NCBI RefSeq assembly: GCF_003010955.1
Contig: NZ_PGGO01000005.1
Coordinates: forward strand, 124,001 to 188,000
DNA from: Phyllobacterium brassicacearum
GTDB taxonomy: Bacteria; Pseudomonadota; Alphaproteobacteria; Rhizobiales; Rhizobiaceae
Reading direction: 5' to 3'
DNA length: 64,000 nucleotides
Numbering within the stretch: position 1 is the stretch's first letter; each line of letters begins with the position of its first letter. Both the position numbers and the translations under genes were made by a program. Below, one piece after another: positions 38,079-45,880 of this stretch. Under the pieces are notes generated by a model. The model was given only the letters and a program-made list of their open reading frames with translations. It was not told where the DNA came from and did not search any database.

Positions 38079-38482
38079 ATGATCAAATACATCCTCGCGC
38101 TAGGACTGGCACTGGCTGGTTGTGCGACAGCAGCCCAAGCCAAAACTGGCGCTCTTCCAAGCGCAGACACTACCGCCCGCCAGCTCGGCGCTATCTTGGC
38201 CACTGTCCATATCTGGGGCCCACTTGTAATCTGTCGGATGCCGACTACCAAATGGTTGTTTACTCAGTCCAGCGCAACGCCGAAGTAAGCGACGTCAGCA
38301 TGGAAGCTGTTTCCCATTATTCACGGGATATGGAGAATAAGTGGGCGAGCGTCTGGACTCGCCGCGTTGACTTTAAGTCTGAAGCCTGGCGCAGGGCTAC
38401 CAACGAGCTCGGCTATTGTAGCAGGGTGGAAAACGCCCTCAGCATAGCCTACAAAACATTGAATCTCATAGAAGGCCGATGA
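38079..38482 (+). pseudogene. Frameshifted small lipoprotein-like gene
   Basis: ATG 38079 gives a lipoprotein-type signal (MIKYILALGLALAGCATAAQ) and continues to about VHIWGP. From about 38215 the +1 frame continues as TCNLSDADYQMVVYSVQRN and runs to TGA 38480-38482 (NALSIAYKTLNLIEGR). The two halves together make a secreted protein of about 130 residues. A single indel, real or a sequencing error, splits it. The frame-1 product would be only 70 residues. Confidence 0.5.
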
Positions 38483-38639
38483 ATGTTGCATTCTCTCCAT
38501 CCCGGGTGGTGGGGAGTGTGGAGCCTGCTGTGAGCGAAGCGCTGCAGACGGAAGCCGATGGTCGCGGCATCACCCTGAACCCACGGCACTGAGTCGAAAC
38601 AGGGAGACATCCCTGTCATCTGCCTTGAGCATGGCGGGT

Positions 38640-38865
38640 CTGATGATGACGCTCAATCAAAGGGACATAAAAATGAAAAAATTAGCTGTTGCCGCTCTTA
38701 TCGTCATTTCCGCAGCAACTGGGGCGCTCGCTCACGGTGGCGGTCTTAATCGTCAAGGGTGCCATAACGACAATGCAACTGGGGGATATCACTGCCATTA
38801 AACGTCGAAACGGACTTCGGTCCGTCGCTGGGATTGAGCAAACCCAGCCTGATGATGACGCTCAA
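38640..38865 (+). repeat. 17-bp direct repeat marking two gene starts
   Basis: CTGATGATGACGCTCAA occurs at 38640-38656 and 38849-38865. In each case an ATGATGACGCTCAA start is in frame with the gene that follows (38673 and 38882), so both genes could begin with the same MMTLN leader. Confidence 0.6.
38673..38801 (+). CDS. Small secreted His/Cys-rich protein (GGYHCH motif)
   Basis: A 42-residue protein: signal peptide MKKLAVAALIVISAATGALA, then a short mature part with GGGLNRQGCHNDNATGGYHCH. The pattern GLNxxGCHNNxxTGGYHCH is a recurrent short module in bacterial and phage secreted proteins, probably metal-binding. It could start 10 codons upstream at MMTLN. It is the first gene of a compact run to 39898. 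Confidence 0.6.
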   Translation: MKKLAVAALIVISAATGALAHGGGLNRQGCHNDNATGGYHCH

Positions 38866-38881
38866 CAAGGAACCAAAACCA

Positions 38882-39049
38882 ATGGAAATTTTTCTCGTCA
38901 TCTGGATCATGTGCGGCATCACATCTGCCGTGATCGCTTCATCCAAGAACCGTAGCTTCATCGGTTGGCTGGTCCTTGGCTTCATCCTTGGCTTCTTCGG
39001 CCTGATCATGGTCTGCGCCATGCCGCGTATTGCGGAGGAATCGTGTTGA
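38882..39049 (+). CDS. Small membrane protein
   Basis: A 55-residue protein with two hydrophobic spans (FLVIWIMCGITSAVIA and FIGWLVLGFILGFFGLIMVC) and a short loop (SSKNRS). AAGGAACC upstream could be the ribosome site for ATG 38882; an in-frame start at MMTLN (38851) is possible. The two-span, glycine-rich layout is common among phage- and plasmid-borne small proteins. The next gene overlaps its end. Confidence 0.6.
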   Translation: MEIFLVIWIMCGITSAVIASSKNRSFIGWLVLGFILGFFGLIMVCAMPRIAEESC

Positions 39050-39267
39050 AAGCACTCATCGCAGCAGCCTGCATCACCATCGTCGCTGGCGGGGCCTATT
39101 TCGGCCTACAGGAACATCGGCGCTATGAATATCAGGCCGATGCCAAGTCCTATGAACAGGACCAGCAATGGCGAGCCAATTGCGCAGGGGTTTGGAAAAC
39201 CCAAATGCCGACGCTGTGCAAGGTACTCACACGCAGGGACTCCGTCAAAAAGCCGGACCTGCCATAA
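39043..39267 (+). CDS. Hypothetical small single-span protein
   Basis: A 74-residue protein starting at GTG 39043 inside the end of the previous gene (7-nt overlap), with GGAGGAA upstream. An N-terminal membrane anchor (ALIAAACITIVAGGAYFGL) is followed by a charged region with two Cys (NCAGVWKTQMPTLCKVL). The layout recalls anchored phage accessory proteins. Unknown function. Confidence 0.55.
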   Translation: MLKALIAAACITIVAGGAYFGLQEHRRYEYQADAKSYEQDQQWRANCAGVWKTQMPTLCKVLTRRDSVKKPDLP

Positions 39268-39279
39268 GGAACCACGCGA

Positions 39280-39543
39280 ATGGTTGAACCAACGCAACTG
39301 ACAATGGATGAATACGCTATTTTGAAGCGGGCTATGAACAGTCCGTCGAAATGGCTCGTTTTTACAGACCAGTATATGGAAACGGTCAAATCGCTCGCCC
39401 ATGTGGGTTTGCTTGAAATTACCCGCGAGAGTACCGGCCAAGTGAAGGACGGCTATGTGGTCTGGCAGATGAAATGTCGGCTTGGCTTGCCACGCTGGGC
39501 GCATGAAGCCGTCGAGCGCGCACAAAAGGAACAACCACAATGA
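39280..39543 (+). CDS. Hypothetical small cytoplasmic protein
   Basis: An 87-residue protein (MVEPTQLTMDEYAILKRAMN start) without membrane spans. Its C-terminus (LPRWAHEAVERAQKEQ) is helical and charged. It overlaps the next gene by 4 nt (ATGA). Family not recognised; it reads like phage or mobile-element cargo. Confidence 0.55.
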   Translation: MVEPTQLTMDEYAILKRAMNSPSKWLVFTDQYMETVKSLAHVGLLEITRESTGQVKDGYVVWQMKCRLGLPRWAHEAVERAQKEQPQ

Positions 39544-39740
39544 AACTGACCTTCACCAACGCCAACCTGAAGCTGCTCTGGGCGAGCGCCGAAGCGCAAT
39601 GGCCGAACGGCATCAGACCGAACTATGTGCAGCAGGGGGATAAAGACATCCCGCTCGGTTTCTGGATCGTCGGCGACGAGGGCGTCTATCTGATGCACAA
39701 CGGCACAGCGCCAGAAGGCACCGAGAACACGGTCACCTGA
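39540..39740 (+). CDS. Hypothetical small protein
   Basis: A 66-residue protein (MKLTFTNANLKLLWASAEAQ start) with the stretch LGFWIVGDEGVYLMHNG, coupled to the previous gene by ATGA and to the next by CTGA. The dense coupling suggests one transcript. Function unknown. Confidence 0.55.
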   Translation: MKLTFTNANLKLLWASAEAQWPNGIRPNYVQQGDKDIPLGFWIVGDEGVYLMHNGTAPEGTENTVT

Positions 39741-39838
39741 AGCGTGCGACAGTCGCGCTATTGCTCGCGGTAATTCCTTGGACTGCATTGCTGGTGGCGG
39801 TATCTTTCAGCCACGGAAAATTTCCAACAATCTCCTAA
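39737..39838 (+). CDS. Possible 33-residue membrane peptide with CTG start
   Basis: The frame starting at CTG 39737 overlaps the previous stop as CTGA, in the same geometry as the ATGA coupling one gene earlier. It encodes one strong hydrophobic segment (ATVALLLAVIPWTALLVAVS). CTG starts are rare, so the call is tentative. A further 16-codon frame (39848-39898, MEWPDIYDWRQLVDPT) follows. Confidence 0.35.
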   Translation: MKRATVALLLAVIPWTALLVAVSFSHGKFPTIS

Positions 39839-39889
39839 GACGCAGCCATGGAGTGGCCAGACATTTACGACTGGCGGCAGCTTGTCGAT

Positions 39890-39926
39890 CCCACCTAGCC
39901 ATTCTCGCTCCGCCTCTTTTTGCGGT
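39890..39926 (+). repeat. Second copy of the ~37-bp imperfect repeat
   Basis: CCCACCTAGCCATTCTCGCT followed by CCGCCTCTTTTTGCGGT matches the copy at 37281-37319. It covers the last codons of the tiny-gene run and probably serves as its terminator. Confidence 0.6.
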
Positions 39927-40037
39927 GCAAACTCCAAATAAGTACGATCAGATACTGAAGGTCATTTGCGAACGAAAACTGAGCGACCGTCGCCCCGTTC
40001 ATGTATGGTCAGGCATCGCCGTATTGGGGGAATGGAG

Positions 40038-41645
40038 ATGATCAGAACCGTAGAGAGATATTCCAGGCGTATCCGCTTCCTTTGTCAGCGCCTTGTCATT
40101 GCCGGCGTATCGATGGGCATTGCAACGCTTGCCGGTCACGCCCAATCGTCCTTCGAGCATGCGACGAAAGACAAGGTGCTGACCGCCCTGCCAATGCTCG
40201 AGGAAGTGGCGCAGCGGGTCATCGCCAATGATGGTGTGCCGGGTATTTCGATCGCCATCGTCTATCAGGATGAGGTGATCTACCTGAAAGGCTTCGGCGT
40301 TAGAGAAGAAGGCAAAAGTGATCTGGTCGACGCTGATACGGTGTTTCAGCTTGCCTCGTTCTCCAAGCCGATGGCCTCGACCGTCGCGGCGGCGATAGTA
40401 AGCGAGGGGGTGGTGAGTTGGGATACGCGGATTGCCGACATCGACCCATCCTTCCAGCTCTACGACGCCTATCCCACCGCGCAGGTGACCGTACGCGATC
40501 TCTTCGCTCACCGCAGCGGCCTTCCCGGAGGGGCCGGAAACGAGCTCGAGGAGATCGGCTATGACCGCGACACGATTCTTCAGCGACTCCGCCAGGTAAA
40601 GCCGGAGAGCAGCTTTCGATCGGGCTACTCCTACAGCAATTTCGGCCTTACCGCGGGCGCGGTCGCTGTGGCCAAGGCCGCAGGCATGAGCTGGGAGGAT
40701 GCGGCAGAGGCGAAGCTGTACAAGCCGCTTGGAATGTCATCGACCAGCTCGCGCTACGCCGATTTCCTGACGCGCACAAACCACGCCACCCTCCACGCAC
40801 AACTCAACGGCAAATGGCAAGCGCTGGCCAAGCGCGATCCCGACCCGCAGTCACCTGCAGGCGGCGTCAGCTCCAATGCGCGCGACCTGGCTCAATGGAT
40901 GCGGCTTCAGCTCGGCAATGGCAATTATAATGGCAAGCCGCTCATCGACGGAGGCGCGATTGGCCAGACCCATCTGCCGCTGATGGCGCGCGGCAAGAAC
41001 CCGGTGAGCGGCGGATGGTCGTTCTACGGACTTGGCTGGAATGTGGAGTATGGTCGTTACGGCGAATATTGGGGTCATGCCGGCGCGTTCAGCACGGGCG
41101 CACGGACATTGGTCAGTTTGCTTCCCGCCGAGGAACTCGGCATCGTCGTCCTTACCAACGCCTTCCCGACAGGTGTTCCTGAGGGCCTTGCAGACACTTT
41201 TTTCGAGCTCGTGATGACGGGAAAGACGACGCAGGACTGGGTCGTCGAATGGAACAACATCTATGGGCGGCTCTTCGGACCGGCAATCGAGGCGGCGGTC
41301 AAGCGTTACGGGACACCGCCCGCCTCCCCGCTGCCTGCACTGCCGCTTTCGGCCTATGCCGGCACCTATTTCAATCCTTATATTGGCCAGGTTGTGGTAG
41401 CCGAAAAAGGCGGGATACTGGAAATTCGCCTGGGGCCAAAAGGCAATGCGGTTTTCTCACTCAGCCACTTTGATCGCGATCTATACACCTACCGGCCATC
41501 TATGGAGATGCCGAATATGCCGGTTGCGGTCACGTTCGAAATCGGGCCAGATCAGAAGGCGACCCAGGTCACGATCGACGACCTGAACGAGCTTGGGCTT
41601 GGTGTGTTGACTCGCATCGGGATAGAACGCCCTACATCACCTTAG
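40038..41645 (+). CDS. Secreted serine hydrolase of the beta-lactamase/class C PBP fold
   Basis: A 535-residue protein with a signal region (residues 15-36, ending GHAQSS). The beta-lactamase-type domain has S107-F-S-K110 as the catalytic SxxK, YSYSNFG (YxN) and GHAGAF (HxG). A C-terminal lipocalin-like domain (about 430-535, LSAYAGTYFNPYIG) follows. Related proteins are esterases or D-aminopeptidases rather than resistance enzymes. Start 40038 has GGGGGA 6 nt upstream; 40032 is an alternative. Confidence 0.88.
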   Translation: MIRTVERYSRRIRFLCQRLVIAGVSMGIATLAGHAQSSFEHATKDKVLTALPMLEEVAQRVIANDGVPGISIAIVYQDEVIYLKGFGVREEGKSDLVDADTVFQLASFSKPMASTVAAAIVSEGVVSWDTRIADIDPSFQLYDAYPTAQVTVRDLFAHRSGLPGGAGNELEEIGYDRDTILQRLRQVKPESSFRSGYSYSNFGLTAGAVAVAKAAGMSWEDAAEAKLYKPLGMSSTSSRYADFLTRTNHATLHAQLNGKWQALAKRDPDPQSPAGGVSSNARDLAQWMRLQLGNGNYNGKPLIDGGAIGQTHLPLMARGKNPVSGGWSFYGLGWNVEYGRYGEYWGHAGAFSTGARTLVSLLPAEELGIVVLTNAFPTGVPEGLADTFFELVMTGKTTQDWVVEWNNIYGRLFGPAIEAAVKRYGTPPASPLPALPLSAYAGTYFNPYIGQVVVAEKGGILEIRLGPKGNAVFSLSHFDRDLYTYRPSMEMPNMPVAVTFEIGPDQKATQVTIDDLNELGLGVLTRIGIERPTSP

Positions 41646-41900
41646 CTTTCGTACCGCGCTCTTTATCCACGTTGAAAGGTTATCCCGGATCTGCAGGAAC
41701 GAAACGACTTGCAGCGCCTGGAGCTCCGCCGGAACAGGCTCATGATCTTTTATCAGGCGCTGAACGTATCTGCTCATGACCTCCGGTGCGAACCTGACAA
41801 GGTTTGTGTAGAACTTTGACCTAGAGAGGCTGATAACAATTGGTCTCCGGGCCGGGCTCGTGACAACAATTTTCACTTCGATCCGATCCTTTCTAAACAA
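41637..41900 (-). CDS. Hypothetical protein
   Basis: An 87-residue basic protein with no recognised domain (KDHEPVPAELQALQVVSFLQ in the middle). It overlaps the convergent hydrolase by 9 nt and the upstream gene by 8 nt, which suggests a two-gene unit with that membrane protein. No further call. Confidence 0.45.
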   Translation of the reverse strand: MFRKDRIEVKIVVTSPARRPIVISLSRSKFYTNLVRFAPEVMSRYVQRLIKDHEPVPAELQALQVVSFLQIRDNLSTWIKSAVRKLR

Positions 41901-42315
41901 AGTTCCGGAATTCTATGCTGGCTTCAACGAGGTCGAATTTCTCCGTGTAGGACTGCAACGCATGGCAGCCGGTCTCGGTGAGCACCGATCCGCTCAAATG
42001 GAGGGTTTCGCGGCTATAGGTTGTTGCTGCATAGACTGAACAAAAGAAGATCGATAGCACGACAGCTTGCGTTAAAAAGGGCAGCGCGCGTCTCTCATCC
42101 GGAAGAAGTGGATCACCCCTGAATTTGACCGTGCCCCAGAGTTTCAGGCTCAGCATTAGCGTCCAGAAACACGCAGCCGCCGAGAGAAGCAGGAAGCGGC
42201 TTGTGAAAATCCATGCACCGCGGGCCAGACAGGAATATCCGAGCCATTCACCTTGATCGAGGACAAGCAACGGTTCCACTGATACCTCACTGGTGCGAGC
42301 CGCACAAGTTCGCAT
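41893..42315 (-). CDS. Hypothetical membrane protein
   Basis: A 140-residue protein with two hydrophobic spans (FLLLSAAACFWTLMLSLKLW and LTQAVVLSIFFCSVYAATTY). No family is recognised. It is the first gene of a possible pair with the downstream 87-residue gene. Confidence 0.5.
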   Translation of the reverse strand: MRTCAARTSEVSVEPLLVLDQGEWLGYSCLARGAWIFTSRFLLLSAAACFWTLMLSLKLWGTVKFRGDPLLPDERRALPFLTQAVVLSIFFCSVYAATTYSRETLHLSGSVLTETGCHALQSYTEKFDLVEASIEFRNFV

Positions 42316-42581
42316 TTCACATACAGATCAGGTGTATCAAATGGCGTTTACAACGCTGTTAAATTTTTAAGTACCAATTGAGAATGCGCCCCCGAAGCGC
42401 CTGATCAGAAAAGGACTTCCACGTTTCGAGTGCTCAGCACCGGCCAGCCACGCCGGACAATGAGTGAACAGGCTGTTCGGAAACCTGTCGATCATACACG
42501 CCTCACACATCAACCTGATCGAGAAAATCACTCTGAAATCTGCTATCCTATGGTCACTACCCAACATAAGGAGTGCCTACG

Positions 42582-43052
42582 ATGACTATCGCAAGGAAAC
42601 TTCAGGATTATATCGACGGCGAAGGTATCGCCTACGACACCGTCGCTCATCACCGCACAGCAACAACCAGCCAGTCGGCGCAAGCGGCGCATGTCCCGGG
42701 CAGCAAGCTGGCCAAATCCGTGGTTGTGCATCATGAAATGGGTTACGTTCTGGCCGTTGTTCCGAGCACGCACCGGATAGAGCTCTCCACATTGCAGGAT
42801 GTGATTGACCGGCGGCTTGGTCTCGCCTCGGAGGAGGAGGTCAGCTCGCTTTTCGCTGATTGCGACATTGGCGCGGTGCCGCCCATTGGATCGGCCTATG
42901 ATGTGCCGGTTGTTCTCGACGAAAGCCTCGGCGACACCAGCGACGTCTATTTCGAAGGTGGCGATCACAAAACACTCGTGCATGTCAGCGGCCCCAATTT
43001 TCGCAGCCTCATGAAGGATGCGCGGATCGCCCGCTTCAGCCACCGGGCGTAG
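42582..43052 (+). CDS. YbaK/EbsC-like aminoacyl-tRNA deacylase domain protein
   Basis: A 156-residue protein with the YbaK-fold pattern: an N-terminal YIDGEGIAYDTVAHHRTATT stretch, SKLAKSVVVHHEMGYVLAVV with the substrate-site Lys, and IGAVPPIGSAYDVPVVLDE. It is distinct from the one at 27484. ATG 42582 is favoured by AAGGAG seven nt upstream. Probably a stand-alone tRNA-editing enzyme. Confidence 0.8.
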   Translation: MTIARKLQDYIDGEGIAYDTVAHHRTATTSQSAQAAHVPGSKLAKSVVVHHEMGYVLAVVPSTHRIELSTLQDVIDRRLGLASEEEVSSLFADCDIGAVPPIGSAYDVPVVLDESLGDTSDVYFEGGDHKTLVHVSGPNFRSLMKDARIARFSHRA

Positions 43053-43599
43053 ATGTCACGACCCTGGATCGAGCCTGTCGCTGCCGGCAGCTGTTGTCGA
43101 AGCAACCGGTGCCTATTCGTGGAATGCGCGAAGCTATATGTGTTTATTCGAAAGCCGGCACCACGAATGAAGGGGCGTAGTTCTGGCGTTGCCGTATCAA
43201 GGCTCAGGCCAGGCGCCGCACCTTGGGTCTTTGGTCATCACTCCAATTATCGCAGCCACGATTTATTGTTACCTAGCAGAAATCGTTGCACATTCCTGAT
43301 GTGCCGCTCGTCCGTTCGCGGCACAGGCTCGGCGTCGATAACAACCACCACGATGATCAACTCCGCCGAGCCTCTTTTTTGTTTGCCAGGCAGCGAAGTT
43401 GCGCAGATTTTTGTATTTCAACCCGTAGTTGAGCCAATCGGGAAAGGCGCGCGCGAATGTCGCGGCTTTAAAGGCCGTACTTCGCGCGCCGAGTAGCGGA
43501 AGTCGGTTGTGGACGTCTTGCACTCAACCGGAGATTGCTTATCATCCTTTGCACAACGGTGCGTGGAGCGGGATCATCAGTAGCAGTCGGAATGCCTTC
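43053..43599. other. 547-nt stretch without a supported gene; contains a long hairpin
   Basis: Open frames here have poor composition. At 43449-43489 a 9-bp stem (GCGCGCGAA/TTCGCGCGC) encloses a second CGGC/GCCG pair, so it could extrude as a cruciform. A CCTCTTTTTT run at 43367 resembles the tail of the repeat at 37.3 and 39.9 kb. Confidence 0.45.
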
Positions 43600-43812
43600 A
43601 TGGAGCGCCTGAAGAGGGTCATCCTCGAGTATGAGGAGACGATCGAGCGGCTTGAATCCGGGCAGGAAAAAGTTCACCGAACGGGCCGGTTCGGCGAGAA
43701 GGAGGATATTTCGGTCCAGACCGCCGACCACTACAGGCGCCTGCTCTCCCACTACATGGAAATCGTGGCGCGAAACGAGGCGAGCACGACCAAGCCGCGG
43801 AAGAAGAAGTGA
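43600..43812 (+). CDS. Hypothetical small protein
   Basis: A 70-residue charged protein (MERLKRVILEYEETIERLES start, KPRKKK end) that is probably a single long helix. The start is chosen for composition; the frame is open upstream but poor. Unknown function. Confidence 0.5.
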   Translation: MERLKRVILEYEETIERLESGQEKVHRTGRFGEKEDISVQTADHYRRLLSHYMEIVARNEASTTKPRKKK

Positions 43813-43958
43813 CCGCGCTCGCATAATGGCCAGGTGCAACTTCACCGGCTCTCAAGAACACAAGGCGTAAACGCCTGGACGACGGACTTTTCATCGCATC
43901 CAACAGTTTCGTTTTTGACGTGGATGTGTCAAAGTCCAGTCGAACGAAGGAACTGCGG

Positions 43959-44213
43959 ATGACAGCTAAGATTAGGACTGTGACGTTCGTCGCCAAATCT
44001 GAAACTGAAGTTGACGGTATCTTACTGCCCCCTGGAAAGTATCAAGGTATAGAACGGCACACCTTGGATGGGGACGAGGCGTTACCTGCCCCTGAGTATC
44101 AAATGAACCTCACCGAAGCCGATCTGAAGGGCGTGCGCGGGTTGGATAACTTCCGCGGTGCTATTATCGATGCGACGTCGAGCGTCAAAGACGGATCTCT
44201 GAAGGTTACCTAG
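43959..44213 (+). CDS. Hypothetical small protein
   Basis: An 84-residue protein (MTAKIRTVTFVAKSETEVDG start, SSVKDGSLKVT end), probably beta-rich and soluble. An in-frame ATG at 43920 is an alternative start. It lies just upstream of the EcfG-type promoter for the putative sRNA. Confidence 0.5.
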   Translation: MTAKIRTVTFVAKSETEVDGILLPPGKYQGIERHTLDGDEALPAPEYQMNLTEADLKGVRGLDNFRGAIIDATSSVKDGSLKVT

Positions 44214-44270
44214 CCAGGTCGCTGTCCGCACGGCGCAAGACGCAATGTCTCGCCTATTTGTTGGTGGGTG

Positions 44271-44295
44271 GGAACTTTTATTCATCATAGCCGTT
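44271..44295 (+). promoter_or_regulatory. EcfG (general stress) type promoter
   Basis: GGAAC at 44271-44275, a 16-nt spacer, then CGTT at 44292-44295: an exact match to the GGAAC-N16/17-CGTT pattern of the alphaproteobacterial general stress sigma factor. The transcript would begin near 44303, where no ORF follows but a structured terminator-ended stretch does. Confidence 0.65.
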
Positions 44296-44302
44296 TGTTA
44301 CG

Positions 44303-44412
44303 AAGCTGATATTTCCGTCATCAGCCATACGTGGCCTCATACTGGGCAAGTAGATCAGACCACGTGTCTTGAGGCTTGGTCTGTTACTCAATGACGGACC
44401 AAGTCTCTTTTT
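44303..44412 (+). ncRNA. Candidate stress-induced small RNA
   Basis: About 110 nt without any ATG. It folds into three consecutive hairpins. The first is GCTGAT/ATCAGC (44305-44310 with 44320-44325). The second is ACGTGG/CCACGT (44329-44334 with 44360-44365). The third is a 12-bp terminator stem, CTTGGTCTGTTA/TGACGGACCAAG (44375-44386 with 44392-44403, two G-U pairs), followed by TCTCTTTTT. It starts right after an exact EcfG-type promoter. Hfq is encoded in this genome, so it may be an Hfq-dependent regulator; targets are unknown. Confidence 0.6.
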
Positions 44413-44507
44413 GAGCGCTGCGCGACCAATTTAGCGACAAAAGATTATCTCTCAATAATCGGCCTAAAGTTCTATAATAGCATCAGCATCCACGGAGGGT
44501 GCTGTCG

Positions 44508-44591
44508 ATGAACGACCTCGTTGCGTTTTTGTCCCTGACAACCATGGGCTTGATAATCATAACAAACCTCCTGGCGATGATTTACGATTGA
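44508..44591 (+). CDS. 27-residue single-span membrane peptide
   Basis: ATG 44508 with a strong ribosome site (CGGAGGG at 44492-44498) encodes MNDLVAFLSLTTMGLIIITN and a short tail, almost entirely one hydrophobic span. It lies downstream of the candidate sRNA terminator, so it has its own promoter. Function unknown. Confidence 0.5.
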   Translation: MNDLVAFLSLTTMGLIIITNLLAMIYD

Positions 44592-44748
44592 AGCTTTCGG
44601 GCAGGCATCTGCACGATTGCTCCCGTCCCACGCCGGTATGGCCTTTCCATAGCTCCTTTGTTGAGCCTGCTCAAAAAAGGTTGATCCAATATGGCCGAAT
44701 CGGGTCAAGCTGCCGACGCAACAATGCGTCTGGAAGGGATGACCGAAG

Positions 44749-44979
44749 ATGACCATGAGCTTCGAGGAATTTCTGGATTCGCGTGACTATTGTGACGATC
44801 TCGATGCGCTCGGACTGTGCGAAGGCGAAGGCTATGTCTACGCCGATGGACTTTGCTGCATCGAAAAGAGTGGCGCTGTCTTTCGGCTGCACCATCGCGA
44901 TCGCATTCTGACCGATACTGACCTCGCCAGACTGGAACGCGAACTCTACCAACGGTTGTATCTCGCAGCTGCGGCCTAG
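44749..44979 (+). CDS. Hypothetical acidic small protein
   Basis: A 76-residue protein, acidic in the N-terminal half (MTMSFEEFLDSRDYCDDLDA), with three or four Cys (YCDD, LCEG, LCCIE) and a helical C-terminus. The Cys content hints at a metal site, but no family is recognised. Confidence 0.55.
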   Translation: MTMSFEEFLDSRDYCDDLDALGLCEGEGYVYADGLCCIEKSGAVFRLHHRDRILTDTDLARLERELYQRLYLAAAA

Positions 44980-45077
44980 CCGGCGCAACTGCCCGAGCTA
45001 CGGTGCTCAGCGTTGTATCAGTAACCCTGTGTTAGGATTTCGGGATTAGGTGATGGTGCAAGACTAGGGACTTGCCC

Positions 45078-45653
45078 ATGCGCCGCGCCATGACACTTGC
45101 TTTGCTGTTGCTCACCGGCTGCGCCAGTGCGCCGACGCAGACCAACAATGTCTGCGCCGTGTTCGACCAAAGGGACAGCTTGTTCACCAACTGGTATAAG
45201 GACGCCAAGAGCGTCGAAGCGGAATATGGCGTGCCGGTGCCTATCCTCATGGCAACGATCTATACCGAATCCGGCTTCCAGGCGCGTGTGAAACCGCCGC
45301 GGACCAAGCTGCTCGGCTTCATCCCGTGGAAACGCCCCTCCTCCGCCTATGGCTATTCGCAGGCGCTGGACGGCACCTGGGCCGACTATCAGCGCCAAAC
45401 CGGCCGGTATGGCGCCGGACGGACGAATTTCAGCGACGCCGTGCATTTTGTCGGCTGGTATCATGCCCAGAGCCACCAGAAGAACGGTATTCCGCTCAAC
45501 GATGCCTACAATCTTTATGTCGCCTATTACGCCGGTCAAAATGATTATGCTCGCGGCACGTGGCGGAATAAGCCGGCTATCGACAAGACAGCCCGCCGAA
45601 CCGCTGCAATGGCAAACACTTACGCCAATCAGCTGAGCTCCTGCGGGATGTAA
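45078..45653 (+). CDS. Lytic transglycosylase-like (SLT domain) lipoprotein
   Basis: A 191-residue lipoprotein: signal ending in the lipobox LLTGC, then a lysozyme-like SLT domain with the catalytic Glu in TIYTESGFQ, the AYGYSQALDGTW motif and NLYVAYYAGQNDYARGTW. It should cleave peptidoglycan in the periplasm. ATG 45078 is preferred (AGGGA 7 nt upstream); a TTG two codons upstream is possible. It is monocistronic. Confidence 0.85.
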   Translation: MRRAMTLALLLLTGCASAPTQTNNVCAVFDQRDSLFTNWYKDAKSVEAEYGVPVPILMATIYTESGFQARVKPPRTKLLGFIPWKRPSSAYGYSQALDGTWADYQRQTGRYGAGRTNFSDAVHFVGWYHAQSHQKNGIPLNDAYNLYVAYYAGQNDYARGTWRNKPAIDKTARRTAAMANTYANQLSSCGM

Positions 45654-45880
45654 ATCCGGCGTTTATGCAGGAATGATGACACGAACATCAACACATTTGC
45701 GTAAGTGACCAAGGTCCGGAAACGTGCTCAGCTTCCCGGGCTTTCTCAACCTTTGTTTATTGTTCGGTTGCGTCGTCATCAACTGTAATTTGCGTCTGTT
45801 TTTCGCTCGGGTCGTGCTTAATCCGTGCCTTCTTCGACATGTGTTCTCGAAGGGCGTCGACGTTTCAGTCGAGACAGAAA

